Positions 49,325 through 57,160 of a stretch of 64,000 nucleotides of DNA are shown here, one piece after another; within the stretch, counting starts at the first letter, position 1, and every line of letters begins with the position of its first letter. Position numbers and translations under genes: made by a program. Origin of the DNA: Geodermatophilus saharensis (GTDB lineage: Bacteria; Actinomycetota; Actinomycetes; Mycobacteriales; Geodermatophilaceae); NCBI RefSeq assembly GCF_900188205.1, contig NZ_FZOH01000001.1, positions 96,359-160,358 of the forward strand. The letters run 5' to 3'. The notes under the pieces are model-generated. The model saw only the letters and a program-made list of their open reading frames with translations, searched no databases and had not been told where the DNA came from.

Positions 49325-50026
49325 GTGCGCACCCTCCTCGTCCTGCTGGCGCTGCTGGTCGCGCTGCTGCTCGTCGTCGGGCTGGTCGCCGACCCGGTCG
49401 CCGAGGGCGTCGCCGAGGAGCGGGTCGCGGCCGCGCTGCGCGACGGCGGCGACCTCGCCGGGACACCCGACGTCGACGTCACCGGCTGGCCCTTCCTCAC
49501 CCAGGCGGTGTCGGGCACCTACGACGACGTCCGCATCTCCCTGACCGCCGAGGACCTCGGCCGGCCCGCGGGGACGCACGCCGACGTCACGCTGCGCGGC
49601 GTGCACGTGCCGCTGCCGGACGTGCTCTCCGGCTCGGTGCAGGAGGTCCCCGTCGACCGGATCGACGGGACGGCGACGCTGTCCTACGCCCTCCTCTCCG
49701 AGCAGCTCGGCGCCGACACCGTCCTGCAGCGCGAGGGCGACGGGCTGCGCGTCACCCGCACCGTCGAGGTGCTCGGGTACACCGTGCCGCTGACCGCCGT
49801 CGGCCGGGTGACCCTCGACGGGCAGGACCTCGTCGTCGAGGTCGAGGACGCCGCGGCGGCCGGCGTCGACGTGCCCGACGTCGTCGTCGACCGGGCCGGC
49901 GACGCGCTCGACCTGCGCTACCCGGTCCAGCTGCCCTTCGGCCTGCGGCTGACCGGCGTCCGCCCCGCCGACGACGGGGTCGACGTCGCCGTCGAGGCCA
50001 CCGACACGGTGCTGCGCGTGTCCTGA
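49325..50026 (+). CDS. LmeA-type (DUF2993) phospholipid-binding protein
   Basis: A 233-residue protein with an N-terminal membrane or signal segment ([18 protein letters not shown]) and a DUF2993 domain rich in beta strands ([34 protein letters not shown]). The M. tuberculosis homologue LmeA (Rv0817c) binds phospholipid and supports lipomannan elongation; it has the same neighbours. The GTG at 49325 has only a weak ribosome site and may rely on coupling to the preceding gene. Acts on the outer side of the membrane. Confidence 0.82.
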   Translation: MRTLLVLLALLVALLLVVGLVADPVAEGVAEERVAAALRDGGDLAGTPDVDVTGWPFLTQAVSGTYDDVRISLTAEDLGRPAGTHADVTLRGVHVPLPDVLSGSVQEVPVDRIDGTATLSYALLSEQLGADTVLQREGDGLRVTRTVEVLGYTVPLTAVGRVTLDGQDLVVEVEDAAAAGVDVPDVVVDRAGDALDLRYPVQLPFGLRLTGVRPADDGVDVAVEATDTVLRVS

Positions 50027-50029
50027 GGA

Positions 50030-50386
50030 ATGCTCATCCCCCCGGCCGGGTTGGCCGGGGGGATGACTCCCGCCGTGCTCGAGGGGCTGGGCTTCCGGCC
50101 CGGCGAGGCCGACCTGACCGTGGTCCAGTTCTCGACGGCGTTCTGCGGGCCCTGCCGGACCACCCGCGCCCGGCTGCAGCACCTGGCGGCCACCCGACCG
50201 GAACTGGCCCACCTCGACGTCGACGCCGAGAGCGCCCTCGACGCCGTCCGCGCGCTCGACGTCCGGCGCACACCGACGCTGTTCTACCTGGACCGGGAGG
50301 GGCGCTTGCTGGGCCGCCGCAGCGGCGCCCCGCACCCCCGGGAGCTCACCGCCCTCGTCGACGCCCACACGGGGGTGCGGTCCTGA
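50030..50386 (+). CDS. Thioredoxin-like protein
   Basis: A 118-residue thioredoxin-fold protein with the active site CGPC ([11 protein letters not shown]) about 38 residues in, a conserved RRTPTLFYL cis-proline region and a C-terminal helix. It corresponds by position to ThiX (Rv0816c) of M. tuberculosis. The ATG at 50030 is four bases past the lmeA stop; an ATG at 50063 is an alternative. A disulfide reductase or sulfur carrier role fits the sulfurtransferase genes that follow. Confidence 0.85.
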   Translation: MLIPPAGLAGGMTPAVLEGLGFRPGEADLTVVQFSTAFCGPCRTTRARLQHLAATRPELAHLDVDAESALDAVRALDVRRTPTLFYLDREGRLLGRRSGAPHPRELTALVDAHTGVRS

Positions 50387-50391
50387 TCGGT

Positions 50392-50397
50392 TACCCT
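50392..50397 (+). promoter_or_regulatory. -10 element (TACCCT) of a leaderless promoter
   Basis: TACCCT ends six bases before the GTG at 50404, the spacing at which the transcription start coincides with the start codon in actinobacterial leaderless mRNAs. Confidence 0.65.
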
Positions 50398-50403
50398 CGC
50401 CAC

Positions 50404-50478
50404 GTGGGCACCCTGCTGACCTCGCGCCGCACAGTGGACCTGTGCCGCGTCGGCAGCTGCCTGTGTCGCGCCTCCTGA
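50404..50478 (+). CDS. Leaderless cysteine-rich leader peptide (cysteine attenuator)
   Basis: A 24-residue ORF starting [15 protein letters not shown], with cysteines at positions 14, 19 and 21. This is the pattern of the short polycysteine ORFs that precede cysA/sulfur operons in mycobacteria, where ribosome stalling on Cys codons when cysteine is low raises expression of the genes downstream. The -10 box six bases upstream and lack of a ribosome site indicate leaderless translation, as in mycobacteria. The rhodanese and sseC genes lie 183 nt downstream. A strong match in sequence style and position; function here is inferred. Confidence 0.85.
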   Translation: MGTLLTSRRTVDLCRVGSCLCRAS

Positions 50479-50533
50479 GGGCGGCCCCGCTCCGCCCAGA
50501 CGTGCCCTGACCGCCGTCCGGAGAGCCCATCCC

Positions 50534-50626
50534 ATGCTCCTGAGCCCCGCACGCACCGTCGTGGTGTGCCCGGGCTGCGAGCCGTACCCGACCGTCCGCC
50601 GGGTCCCTCCGGCGTGCACCGCCTGA
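50534..50626 (+). CDS. Possible second small ORF in the rhodanese leader region
   Basis: A 30-residue ORF (ATG 50534, TGA 50624-50626) with cysteines at 12, 15 and 28, including a CPGC motif. GGAGAG lies about 10 nt upstream. It lies between the leader peptide and the rhodanese gene and may be part of the attenuation mechanism or chance. Evidence is limited to position, ribosome site and the cysteines. Confidence 0.3.
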   Translation: MLLSPARTVVVCPGCEPYPTVRRVPPACTA

Positions 50627-50661
50627 CCGCCGCACACCCACCACAGGGAGGAACACCCCCC

Positions 50662-51495
50662 ATGAGCCGCAACGACGTGCTCGTCACCGCCGACTGGGCC
50701 CAGGAGCACCTCGGCCAGCCCGGGATCGTCTTCGTCGAGGTCGACGAGGACACCAGCGCCTACGACAAGGGCCACATCGAGGGCGCGGTCAAGCTCGACT
50801 GGAAGAAGGACCTGCAGGACCCGCTGCGCCGCGACTTCGTCGACCGCGAGCAGTTCGAGCAGCTGCTCAGCGCCAAGGGCATCGGCAACGACGACACCGT
50901 GGTGCTCTACGGCGGCAACAACAACTGGTTCGCCGCCTACGCGTACTGGTACTTCCAGCTCTACGGCCACGACCAGGTCAAGCTCCTCGACGGCGGCCGC
51001 AAGAAGTGGGAGCTCGACAGCCGCCCGCTGTCCTCCGACGCCGTCGAGCGCCCGGCCACCCAGTACGAGGCCTCGGAGCCCGACACCTCGATCCGCGCCT
51101 TCCGCGACGAGGTGATCGCCGCGATCGGCCAGCAGAACCTGGTCGACGTGCGCTCGCCCGACGAGTTCGCCGGCAAGCTGGTCGCCCCCGCGCACCTGCC
51201 GCAGGAGGGTGCGCAGCGCCCCGGCCACATCCCCACCGCGGTGAACGTGCCGTGGAGCAAGGCGGCCAACGAGGACGGCACCTTCAAGAGCGACGAGGAG
51301 CTGCGCGAGCTCTACGCCGCCGCCGGCCTCGACGAGTCCAAGGACACCATCGCCTACTGCCGGATCGGCGAGCGCTCGAGCCACACCTGGTTCGTGCTGC
51401 GCGAGCTGCTCGGCCAGCAGAACGTCAAGAACTACGACGGCTCGTGGACCGAGTACGGCTCGCTGGTCGGCGTCCCGATCGAGAAGGGGGCCTGA
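50662..51495 (+). CDS. Two-domain rhodanese-like sulfurtransferase (mycobacterial CysA2/SseA type)
   Basis: A 277-residue thiosulfate sulfurtransferase with two rhodanese domains. The N-terminal one (about 1-125) is inactive-type; the C-terminal one carries catalytic Cys233 in the loop [13 protein letters not shown]. Blocks such as [18 protein letters not shown] and [12 protein letters not shown] match mycobacterial CysA2/CysA3, which despite the name are not the ABC protein. It mobilises sulfane sulfur. The ATG at 50662 has GGGAGG upstream and the sseC-type gene starts two bases past its stop. Expression is probably controlled by the cysteine leader upstream. Confidence 0.92.
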   Translation: MSRNDVLVTADWAQEHLGQPGIVFVEVDEDTSAYDKGHIEGAVKLDWKKDLQDPLRRDFVDREQFEQLLSAKGIGNDDTVVLYGGNNNWFAAYAYWYFQLYGHDQVKLLDGGRKKWELDSRPLSSDAVERPATQYEASEPDTSIRAFRDEVIAAIGQQNLVDVRSPDEFAGKLVAPAHLPQEGAQRPGHIPTAVNVPWSKAANEDGTFKSDEELRELYAAAGLDESKDTIAYCRIGERSSHTWFVLRELLGQQNVKNYDGSWTEYGSLVGVPIEKGA

Positions 51496-51497
51496 GC

Positions 51498-51791
51498 ATG
51501 TGCGGAGCCCCGAAGCAGGGCGGCGCGCTCGCCGGCATCGACCTGGACACCCAGACGGTGATCCAGGGCCAGGTCTGGTTCGACGGCGCCCCGGTGCCCG
51601 GCGCCTACGTCCGGCTGCTCGACGCCACCGACGAGTTCACCGCCGAGGTGGTCACCAGCCCGGAGGGCGAGTTCCGCTTCTTCGCCGCGCCGGGGAAGTG
51701 GAAGCTGCGCTCGCTGGCCCCGGTCGGCCGGGGTGAGCGCGTGGTGTCCGCCGAGGTCGGCCTGACCGAGACCACCGTCGTCCTCGACTGA
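51498..51791 (+). CDS. SseC-type DUF1416 protein
   Basis: A 97-residue protein starting MCGAPKQ, typical of the DUF1416/SseC family paired with the CysA2 sulfurtransferase in mycobacteria (Rv0814c). The C-terminal part resembles a carboxypeptidase-regulatory-like beta domain (FTAEVVTSPEGEFRFFAAPGKWKLRSL). It probably assists sulfur transfer, with the near-N-terminal cysteine a candidate carrier residue. The start is two bases from the preceding stop. A structured repeat begins at its stop codon. Confidence 0.9.
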   Translation: MCGAPKQGGALAGIDLDTQTVIQGQVWFDGAPVPGAYVRLLDATDEFTAEVVTSPEGEFRFFAAPGKWKLRSLAPVGRGERVVSAEVGLTETTVVLD

Positions 51792-51859
51792 CGGAGGACC
51801 CCTCGGCCCCACGGCTCGCCCGCTCGCCGCGGGCCCCTGCGAGGGGGCCGTCCCAGCAC
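51789..51859. repeat. Structured intergenic element (copy B)
   Basis: It begins at the SseC stop codon with TGACGGAGGACCCCTCGG and ends GGGGCCGTCCCAGCAC. The stem pairs CCCCTCG (51799-51805) with CGAGGGG (51840-51846). It shares its outer sequence with the copies at 12804 and 42185 (inverted), while the arms differ but stay complementary. Confidence 0.6.
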
Positions 51860-51913
51860 GTCCCCGCGCCCGTCCCCCTTCCCGGGGGGCGGGCGCGGTG
51901 CTGTGCTCGCACC

Positions 51914-52525
51914 GTGCGCATCGGCATCCTCGGCAGCGGGCAGGTCGGGCAGGCGCTGGCGCGGGGGTACGGCCGGCACGGGCACGACGTCGTCGTCGGC
52001 ACGCGGCAGGCAGCGGTCGGCGACCTGGCCGTCGCCCGGCCGGAGGACGCGGTACGGGGTGCCGACCTCGTCGTCCTGGCCGTGCGGGGGGACGCCGCCG
52101 TCGAGCTGGTCGGCTCCCTGGCCGGCCCGCTCGACGGCACGGTGCTCGTCGACGCCACCAATCCGCTGGACGCCTCCGCGGGAGCGCCGCGGCTGTTCGT
52201 CGGGCACACCGACTCCCTCGGCGAGCAGGTGCAGCGGGCGGCCCCCGGAGCGCGGGTGGTCAAGGCCTACAACACCGTCGGCAACGCGCTGATGGTCGAC
52301 CCGCAGCTGCCGGGCGGCCCGCCGACGATGTTCATCGGCGGCGACGACGAGGCGGCCAAGGCCACGGTCGCCGGGCTGCTGCGCGACACCGGCTGGGACG
52401 TCGTCGACCTCGGGGGCATCGAGGCCAGCCGGTGGCTGGAACCCATGTGCATGGCCTGGGTCGCCCACGGGGTGCGCACCGGCACCTGGGGCCACGCCTT
52501 CCGGCTGCTGCGCCCGGAGGTCTGA
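51914..52525 (+). CDS. NADP-dependent oxidoreductase, coenzyme F420 reductase-like
   Basis: A 203-residue protein with an N-terminal Rossmann loop GILGSGQVGQALARG, an FNO-like block (VVKAYNTVGNALMVDP) and WLEPMCMAW near the C-terminus. It matches the COG2085 family that includes F420H2:NADP oxidoreductase, but many members have unknown substrates. The GTG at 51914 has no ribosome site; the box TGTGCT six bases upstream is a poor TANNNT match, so leaderless start is uncertain. Confidence 0.8.
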   Translation: MRIGILGSGQVGQALARGYGRHGHDVVVGTRQAAVGDLAVARPEDAVRGADLVVLAVRGDAAVELVGSLAGPLDGTVLVDATNPLDASAGAPRLFVGHTDSLGEQVQRAAPGARVVKAYNTVGNALMVDPQLPGGPPTMFIGGDDEAAKATVAGLLRDTGWDVVDLGGIEASRWLEPMCMAWVAHGVRTGTWGHAFRLLRPEV

Positions 52526-52559
52526 GGGCTGCTGCGCGCTAGGACCCGAGGACGCCCGG

Positions 52560-53768
52560 TCAGGGGACGCCGGGCGGGAGCCGGTTCGGGCCGGCCTCGG
52601 GCGGCCGCGGGCGGTCCTCGGGGTACGCGCGGACGGCGACCAGCGCGACGTCGTCGGCGCCGGGCTCGGGCACCATCCGGGACAGCAGCGTGTCACACAG
52701 CTCCTCCAGCGGCACCCGCCCGAGGTCGCGCAGCGCGTCCTGCAGCGCGGCCAGCCCGGCGTCGAGGTCGCTGTCGCGGCGCTCGACGAGGCCGTCGGTG
52801 TAGAGCAGCAGCGTCTGGCCGTCGCGGACGTCGGCCGTCGCGTCGGTGCGCCGCGCGTGCGGGTCGACGCCGAGCACCAGCTCCGGCCGGGTGGCCAGCA
52901 GCCTGCTCGTGCCGTCGGGGTCGAGCAGCAGGGGCGGCAGGTGCCCGGCGTTGCTCCACCGCAGCACCCGGGTGCCGGCGACGGGGACGTCGGGGTGCCG
53001 CTCGATGCGCGCGAGCACCACGGTGGCCAGCGTGCTCACCGCCAGGCCGAGGGCGGTCCGCTCGGCCCTGGCCAGGGTCGCCGACGGCGGCTGCTCCTCG
53101 TCGTAGGCCAGCGCCCGCAGCAGCCCGCGCAGCTGCCCCATCGCGGCGGCCGCGTCGCTGCCGTGCCCGACGACGTCGCCGATGACGAGCACGGTGGCGC
53201 CGTCGGGCTGGAGGAAGGCGTCGTACCAGTCACCCCCGACCTGGGCGCCGTCGGCGGCGGGGCGGTAGCGCACGGCGACGTGCAGGTGGTCGGGCTCGGG
53301 CGGCGGGGTCAGCAGCGCCTGCTGCAGCCGGTCGGACAGCGCCCGCTGCGCGGCGTTCTGCTCGGCCAGCCGCCGCAGCTCCTCCGCCTGCCGGAGCGCG
53401 GCCAGCCGGTCAGTGAGGTCACGGAAGGAGACGACGACACCGGTCACCTCGCCGTCCTCCACCGTCGGGACGGCGATCAGCTCGACCGGTACCGCAGTGC
53501 CGTCGGCGTGCCAGAACACCTCCGCGTCGGCCGACACCGTCCGGCCGCTGGCCAGGGCCTGCCAGACGGGGCACTCCTCGCGGGGGTACGGGGAGCCGTC
53601 CTGGCGGGCCCCGTGCAGCAGGTCGTGCTGGTCGCGCCCCAGCTGCTCGGCGGCGGGGCGGCCGGTGATGCGCTCGGCGGCGGGGTTGACGAACTCGACG
53701 CGCCCGTCGCGGTCGAGGCCGTAGATGCCGTCGGCGACGTTGGCCAGGACCCGCTCGTAGCGGGCCAC
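52560..53768 (-). CDS. PAS-SpoIIE (PP2C-type) phosphatase
   Basis: From the GTG at 53768, 402 residues: a PAS domain (about 5-125, GIYGLDRDGRVEFVNPAAERITGR), a short coiled linker and a SpoIIE/RsbU PP2C domain (about 170-380; GGDWYDAF, VIGDVVGHG, YTDGLVERR, ADDVALVAV). Such enzymes dephosphorylate anti-anti-sigma factors. The frame extends upstream with PAS-associated coil character (LHQVEAELART), but no ATG/GTG/TTG lies there. An ATC at 53828 with GGAGGGG ahead of it would give 422 residues, so the true start is uncertain. The next gene upstream is on the same strand. Confidence 0.85.
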   Translation of the reverse strand: MARYERVLANVADGIYGLDRDGRVEFVNPAAERITGRPAAEQLGRDQHDLLHGARQDGSPYPREECPVWQALASGRTVSADAEVFWHADGTAVPVELIAVPTVEDGEVTGVVVSFRDLTDRLAALRQAEELRRLAEQNAAQRALSDRLQQALLTPPPEPDHLHVAVRYRPAADGAQVGGDWYDAFLQPDGATVLVIGDVVGHGSDAAAAMGQLRGLLRALAYDEEQPPSATLARAERTALGLAVSTLATVVLARIERHPDVPVAGTRVLRWSNAGHLPPLLLDPDGTSRLLATRPELVLGVDPHARRTDATADVRDGQTLLLYTDGLVERRDSDLDAGLAALQDALRDLGRVPLEELCDTLLSRMVPEPGADDVALVAVRAYPEDRPRPPEAGPNRLPPGVP

Positions 53769-53907
53769 CGTCCGGGCCAGCTCGGCCTCGACCTGGTGCA
53801 GGGCCGGCGCGGCCCCTGGGCTGTCGATGGTGCCGTCCCCCTCCGCTGATCCGCCGGTGCGCCATCCCAGCCTGCCGCATCGCCCCGGCGGGTGCGGCCC
53901 TCCCGGC

Positions 53908-54648
53908 TCAGCCGCGGTGGCGGGCGGCGTGCCAGGCGGCGGCGCCGAGCACGGCCGCGACGGCCATCGCCGCCCCGCCCGCCGTGGCCCCGGCGAAGCC
54001 GGCCCGCAGCACGTCGGGCGCCCGGACGGCGGCGCCGACACCCACCGCGGCGCCCAGTGCCAGCAGCCCGGCCCACACCGCCCACGCGGTGCTGCGCAGG
54101 TCCCCGGGCCGCGACGGCGTCCGGCGCCACCACCGCACGAGCCAGGCGGTGAGGACCGCCGCCCCGAGCACCGTGCTCGCGTGCTGGGCGACGTCGTAGC
54201 CGTACCAGTCCTCGCCGGCGAAGGTGCCCACCGGTGCACCCAGCGCGGGCACGTGCCGCGTGCCCCACCCCCACCAGTGCGTGAACTGGTCCCAGCCGAC
54301 GTGGGTGGCCGCGCCGGCCGCCAGCGCGGCGAGGACCGCGGCGCCTGCCCGCAGCGACCCGAGCCGGGCGTGCAGGCCCGGGCGCGCGGTCACCCGGCGG
54401 CGCAGCCCGGCGGGGGCGGCCGCCAGCGCCGGCGCGGCCAGCAGGCCGTGCCACAGGAGCCACAGCGCGGCACCGAGGGCGACGTCGAGGGTGACCACCG
54501 CGAGCGGGGTGTGCGTCGGCCACCCGGGCCGGCCGGGCAGGTAGAAGGGCAGGTCGGGTGCGAGGCTGCCCGCGACGAGCGCGGACGCCGGCAGCCCGGC
54601 CGGCAGGAGGGGCAGCACCGCGGCGGGGTGGCTCCCGGTGAACGGCAC
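53908..54648 (-). CDS. DUF4184 family membrane protein
   Basis: A 246-residue membrane protein starting with the DUF4184 pattern MPFTGSHPAAVLPLLPAG, and containing AGSLAPDLPFYLPG and ATHVGWDQFTHWWGWG. About six hydrophobic segments are visible. The conserved acidic and histidine residues (APDLP, HVGWD) suggest metal binding and relation to metal-dependent hydrolases of the YdjM/DUF457 type, but no activity is known. The GTG at 54648 follows a CACGAT box six bases upstream, a poor leaderless match. Confidence 0.8.
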   Translation of the reverse strand: MPFTGSHPAAVLPLLPAGLPASALVAGSLAPDLPFYLPGRPGWPTHTPLAVVTLDVALGAALWLLWHGLLAAPALAAAPAGLRRRVTARPGLHARLGSLRAGAAVLAALAAGAATHVGWDQFTHWWGWGTRHVPALGAPVGTFAGEDWYGYDVAQHASTVLGAAVLTAWLVRWWRRTPSRPGDLRSTAWAVWAGLLALGAAVGVGAAVRAPDVLRAGFAGATAGGAAMAVAAVLGAAAWHAARHRG

Positions 54649-54716
54649 GCGCCCATCGTGCCCGCCACGGCGGGTCCGGCGGCCGGGAAGGGGCGGGCGC
54701 GCCTACCGTGGCCGCC

Positions 54717-54857
54717 GTGGTCGCCGCGTGGGTCCTCGTCGCGCTCGCCGCGCTGGCGGGCCTCGCCTGCCTCGGGGCCGCCCGGCGGCTGGCCCGGCCG
54801 GGCGGGCGCCCCCGCCGCGAGCGCACCCGTCCGGGCCGCAGCGCGCGGGGCCGCTGA
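54717..54857 (+). CDS. Small leaderless single-pass membrane protein
   Basis: A 46-residue ORF with one hydrophobic segment (residues 2-23) and a strongly basic tail (RRERTRPGR...). There is no ribosome site; TACCGT (54704-54709) lies seven bases before the GTG at 54717, fitting leaderless transcription. No family is recognised. It lies between the divergent DUF4184 gene and a short uORF. Confidence 0.55.
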   Translation: MVAAWVLVALAALAGLACLGAARRLARPGGRPRRERTRPGRSARGR

Positions 54858-54882
54858 CCGGGCCCCGGCTACGGTGGCGGGC

Positions 54883-54909
54883 ATGTCTCCCCGGGACGCC
54901 GGCCGGTGA
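54883..54909 (+). CDS. Eight-codon leaderless upstream ORF coupled to the next gene
   Basis: ATG at 54883 to TGA at 54907-54909 encodes MSPRDAGR. TACGGT (54870-54875) lies seven bases before the ATG. The stop overlaps the next gene's GTG as GTGA, so ribosomes loading at the 5' end of a leaderless mRNA could reinitiate at the nitrobindin-like gene, which has no ribosome site of its own. Confidence 0.4.
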   Translation: MSPRDAGR

Positions 54910-55442
54910 CCGGCCCGACCGACCTGCCCGTCGCCGACACCGTCGACGTCCGCTCCGGGCCGGAGGTGGCGCACGGTCTGCTGGCGGTGCTGCCGCTGCT
55001 GGGGGAGTGGCACGGCGAGGGCGTGCTCGCCGGCGGGGACGGCGGCGACCGGCGCTTCGGCCAGTGGATCCGCTTCGCCCACGACGGCCGCGACTTCCTC
55101 GCCTACGAGTCCCGCACCTGGCTCATCGGCGACGACGGCCGGGTCGAGGGCCCCGCGGTCCGGGAGTCCGGGTTCTGGCGGCCCCGCGGCGAGGACGACG
55201 TCGAGCTGCTGGTGACCAGCCCCGACGGCCTGGTCGAGCTCTACGTCGGGCGGGCGCGGACCACCACGAGCTGGGAGCTGACCAGCGACGTCGTGGCCCG
55301 CACGCCCGACGCCCCGGACGCCGCCCGCGCGGTGCGGCTCTACGGCATCGTCGAGGGGGCGCTGATGTACGCGATCGACCGGGCCGGCTCGCAGACCCCG
55401 CTGCGGCCCACGATGTCGGCCCGGCTGGAGCGGCTGCGGTGA
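54906..55442 (+). CDS. Nitrobindin-like (FABP/DUF1794 family) heme-binding protein
   Basis: A 178-residue beta-barrel protein. The nitrobindin GxWxGxG motif is LLGEWHGEGVL, followed by ESGFWRP and VELLVTSPDGLVELYVG, with a histidine-poor C-terminus. In mycobacteria and plants nitrobindins bind ferric heme and detoxify peroxynitrite. The GTG at 54906 has no ribosome site and is probably coupled to the eight-codon uORF. Its stop overlaps the DUF885 gene start (GTGA). Confidence 0.82.
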   Translation: MTGPTDLPVADTVDVRSGPEVAHGLLAVLPLLGEWHGEGVLAGGDGGDRRFGQWIRFAHDGRDFLAYESRTWLIGDDGRVEGPAVRESGFWRPRGEDDVELLVTSPDGLVELYVGRARTTTSWELTSDVVARTPDAPDAARAVRLYGIVEGALMYAIDRAGSQTPLRPTMSARLERLR

Positions 55443-57151
55443 GCGTGCCGGTGGGCGGGTCGGTCGGCACGCCCCGCCGCGTCGCCGACGGCTACGTCGA
55501 CGCCGTCTGCGACCTCGACCCGATCGTCGCCACGTCGCTGGGCACCCGGCCCGGCGACGACCGGCTGCCGGACCTCGGCCCCGAGGGGCTGGCGGCCGAG
55601 GCCGACCTGACCCGGCGGACCCTGGCCGAGCTCGACGCCGTCCTGACCGCCGACCCCTCCCTCGTCGACGACCCGGTGGAGCGCCGCTGCGCCCGCCTGC
55701 TGCGCGAGCGGCTGGGCGCCGAGCTCGCCGCGCACGAGGCCGGGGAGGGCTTCCGCGCGCTGTCGAACCTGTTCAGCCCGGTGCACTCGGTCCGCCAGGT
55801 CTTCCTGCTCATGCCGACGGCCACCGACGACGACTGGGCGGTGGTCGCCCGCCGCATGGCCCGGATCCCCGAGGCCTATCGCGGCTACCTCGACACGCTG
55901 CGCGAGGGTGCCCGGCGCGGGCTGCTCGTCGCGCCGCGCCAGGTGTCCACCGTCGTCGGGCAGCTCGACGAGTGGCTGACCGGCCCGTTCTTCGGCGGTG
56001 TCGCCGCCTCCGGCCCGGACGCGCTGCGCGGCGAGCTCGACGCCGCGGCCCGGTCGGCCGACGCGGCGGTGGCCGAGGTCCGCGACTTCCTCCGCGACAC
56101 CTACCTGCCGCAGGCGGAGGGCACGCCCGACGCGGTGGGCCGCGACCGCTACGCGCTGGCCGCCCGTCGCTGGAACGGCTCCGACCTCGGCACCGGGGAC
56201 GGCCTGGAGGAGGCCTACGCCTGGGGCTGGGCCGAGCACCGGCGGATCCTGGCCGAGCAGCGGGCCGAGGCCGAGGCGCTGCGCCCCGGGTCCGGCCCCC
56301 GCGAGGCCATGGCCTGGCTCGACGAGCACGGCCCCGCGGTCGACGGCGTCGAGGCCGTCCGGCAGCGGCTGCAGGCGATGATGGACGAGGCGATCGCCGC
56401 CCTCGACGGCACGCACTTCGACCTCGCCGAGCCGGTGCGCCGGGTGGAGGCGATGATCGCGCCGCCGGGCAGCGCCGCGGCGCCGTACTACACCCGCCCC
56501 GCGCTGGACTTCTCCCGGCCCGGCCGCACCTGGCTGCCGACGCTGGGCCGCGAGCGCTTCCCGCTGTGGGACCTGGTCTCGATCTGGTACCACGAGGGCG
56601 TCCCCGGCCACCACCTGCAGCTGGCCCAGTGGGTCTACGTCTCCGGCGACCTGTCCACCTACCAGACGTCGCTGGGGTCGGTCAGCGCCAACGTCGAGGG
56701 CTGGGCGCTCTACGCCGAGCGGCTCATGGACGAGCTCGGGTACCTCACCGAGCCGGGCGCGCGGATGGGCTACCTCGACGCCCAGCAGCTGCGCGCGATC
56801 CGGGTGGTCATCGACATCGGCATGCACCTGGGGCTGCCCGTCCCCGACGACGCCGAGGGCGCGCTGGCCGGGCACCGCGGCCGACCGTGGACGCCGGAGC
56901 TCGCGCGGGCCTTCGCCGGCGACCACCTGGGCAGCGACCCGGCCTTCCTCGACAGCGAGCTGATCCGCTACCTCGGGTTGCCCGGGCAGGCGATCAGCTA
57001 CAAGCTCGGCGAACGGGCGTGGCTGGCCGGCCGCGCCGCCGCCCAGCGCGCCCGCGGGGCGGACTTCGACCTCAAGGCGTGGCACATGGCCGCGCTGTCG
57101 CAGGGCTCGCTCGGCCTCGACGACCTCGAGGCGGAGCTGGCGCAGCTCTAG
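55439..57151 (+). CDS. DUF885 family protein, putative zinc-dependent peptidase
   Basis: A 570-residue cytoplasmic protein with no signal peptide. The DUF885 signature WYHEGVPGHHLQ, a variant HExxxH, lies near residue 387; YYTRPALDFSRPGRTWLP upstream and EGWALYAERLMDELG with its glutamate downstream complete the likely zinc site. Some members are reported as peptidases, but most are uncharacterised. The GTG at 55439 overlaps the previous stop (GTGA), so it is translated with the nitrobindin-like gene. Next gene follows after nine bases. Confidence 0.83.
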   Translation: MSVPVGGSVGTPRRVADGYVDAVCDLDPIVATSLGTRPGDDRLPDLGPEGLAAEADLTRRTLAELDAVLTADPSLVDDPVERRCARLLRERLGAELAAHEAGEGFRALSNLFSPVHSVRQVFLLMPTATDDDWAVVARRMARIPEAYRGYLDTLREGARRGLLVAPRQVSTVVGQLDEWLTGPFFGGVAASGPDALRGELDAAARSADAAVAEVRDFLRDTYLPQAEGTPDAVGRDRYALAARRWNGSDLGTGDGLEEAYAWGWAEHRRILAEQRAEAEALRPGSGPREAMAWLDEHGPAVDGVEAVRQRLQAMMDEAIAALDGTHFDLAEPVRRVEAMIAPPGSAAAPYYTRPALDFSRPGRTWLPTLGRERFPLWDLVSIWYHEGVPGHHLQLAQWVYVSGDLSTYQTSLGSVSANVEGWALYAERLMDELGYLTEPGARMGYLDAQQLRAIRVVIDIGMHLGLPVPDDAEGALAGHRGRPWTPELARAFAGDHLGSDPAFLDSELIRYLGLPGQAISYKLGERAWLAGRAAAQRARGADFDLKAWHMAALSQGSLGLDDLEAELAQL

Positions 57152-57160
57152 GGTCGCGTC

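Noticed and set aside
47498-50656. A 1052-codon minus-strand frame that extends glnR upstream
   Set aside because: Only the last 259 codons, from the ATG at 48277 with a ribosome site, match GlnR; the rest is antisense to the lmeA, thioredoxin and membrane genes.
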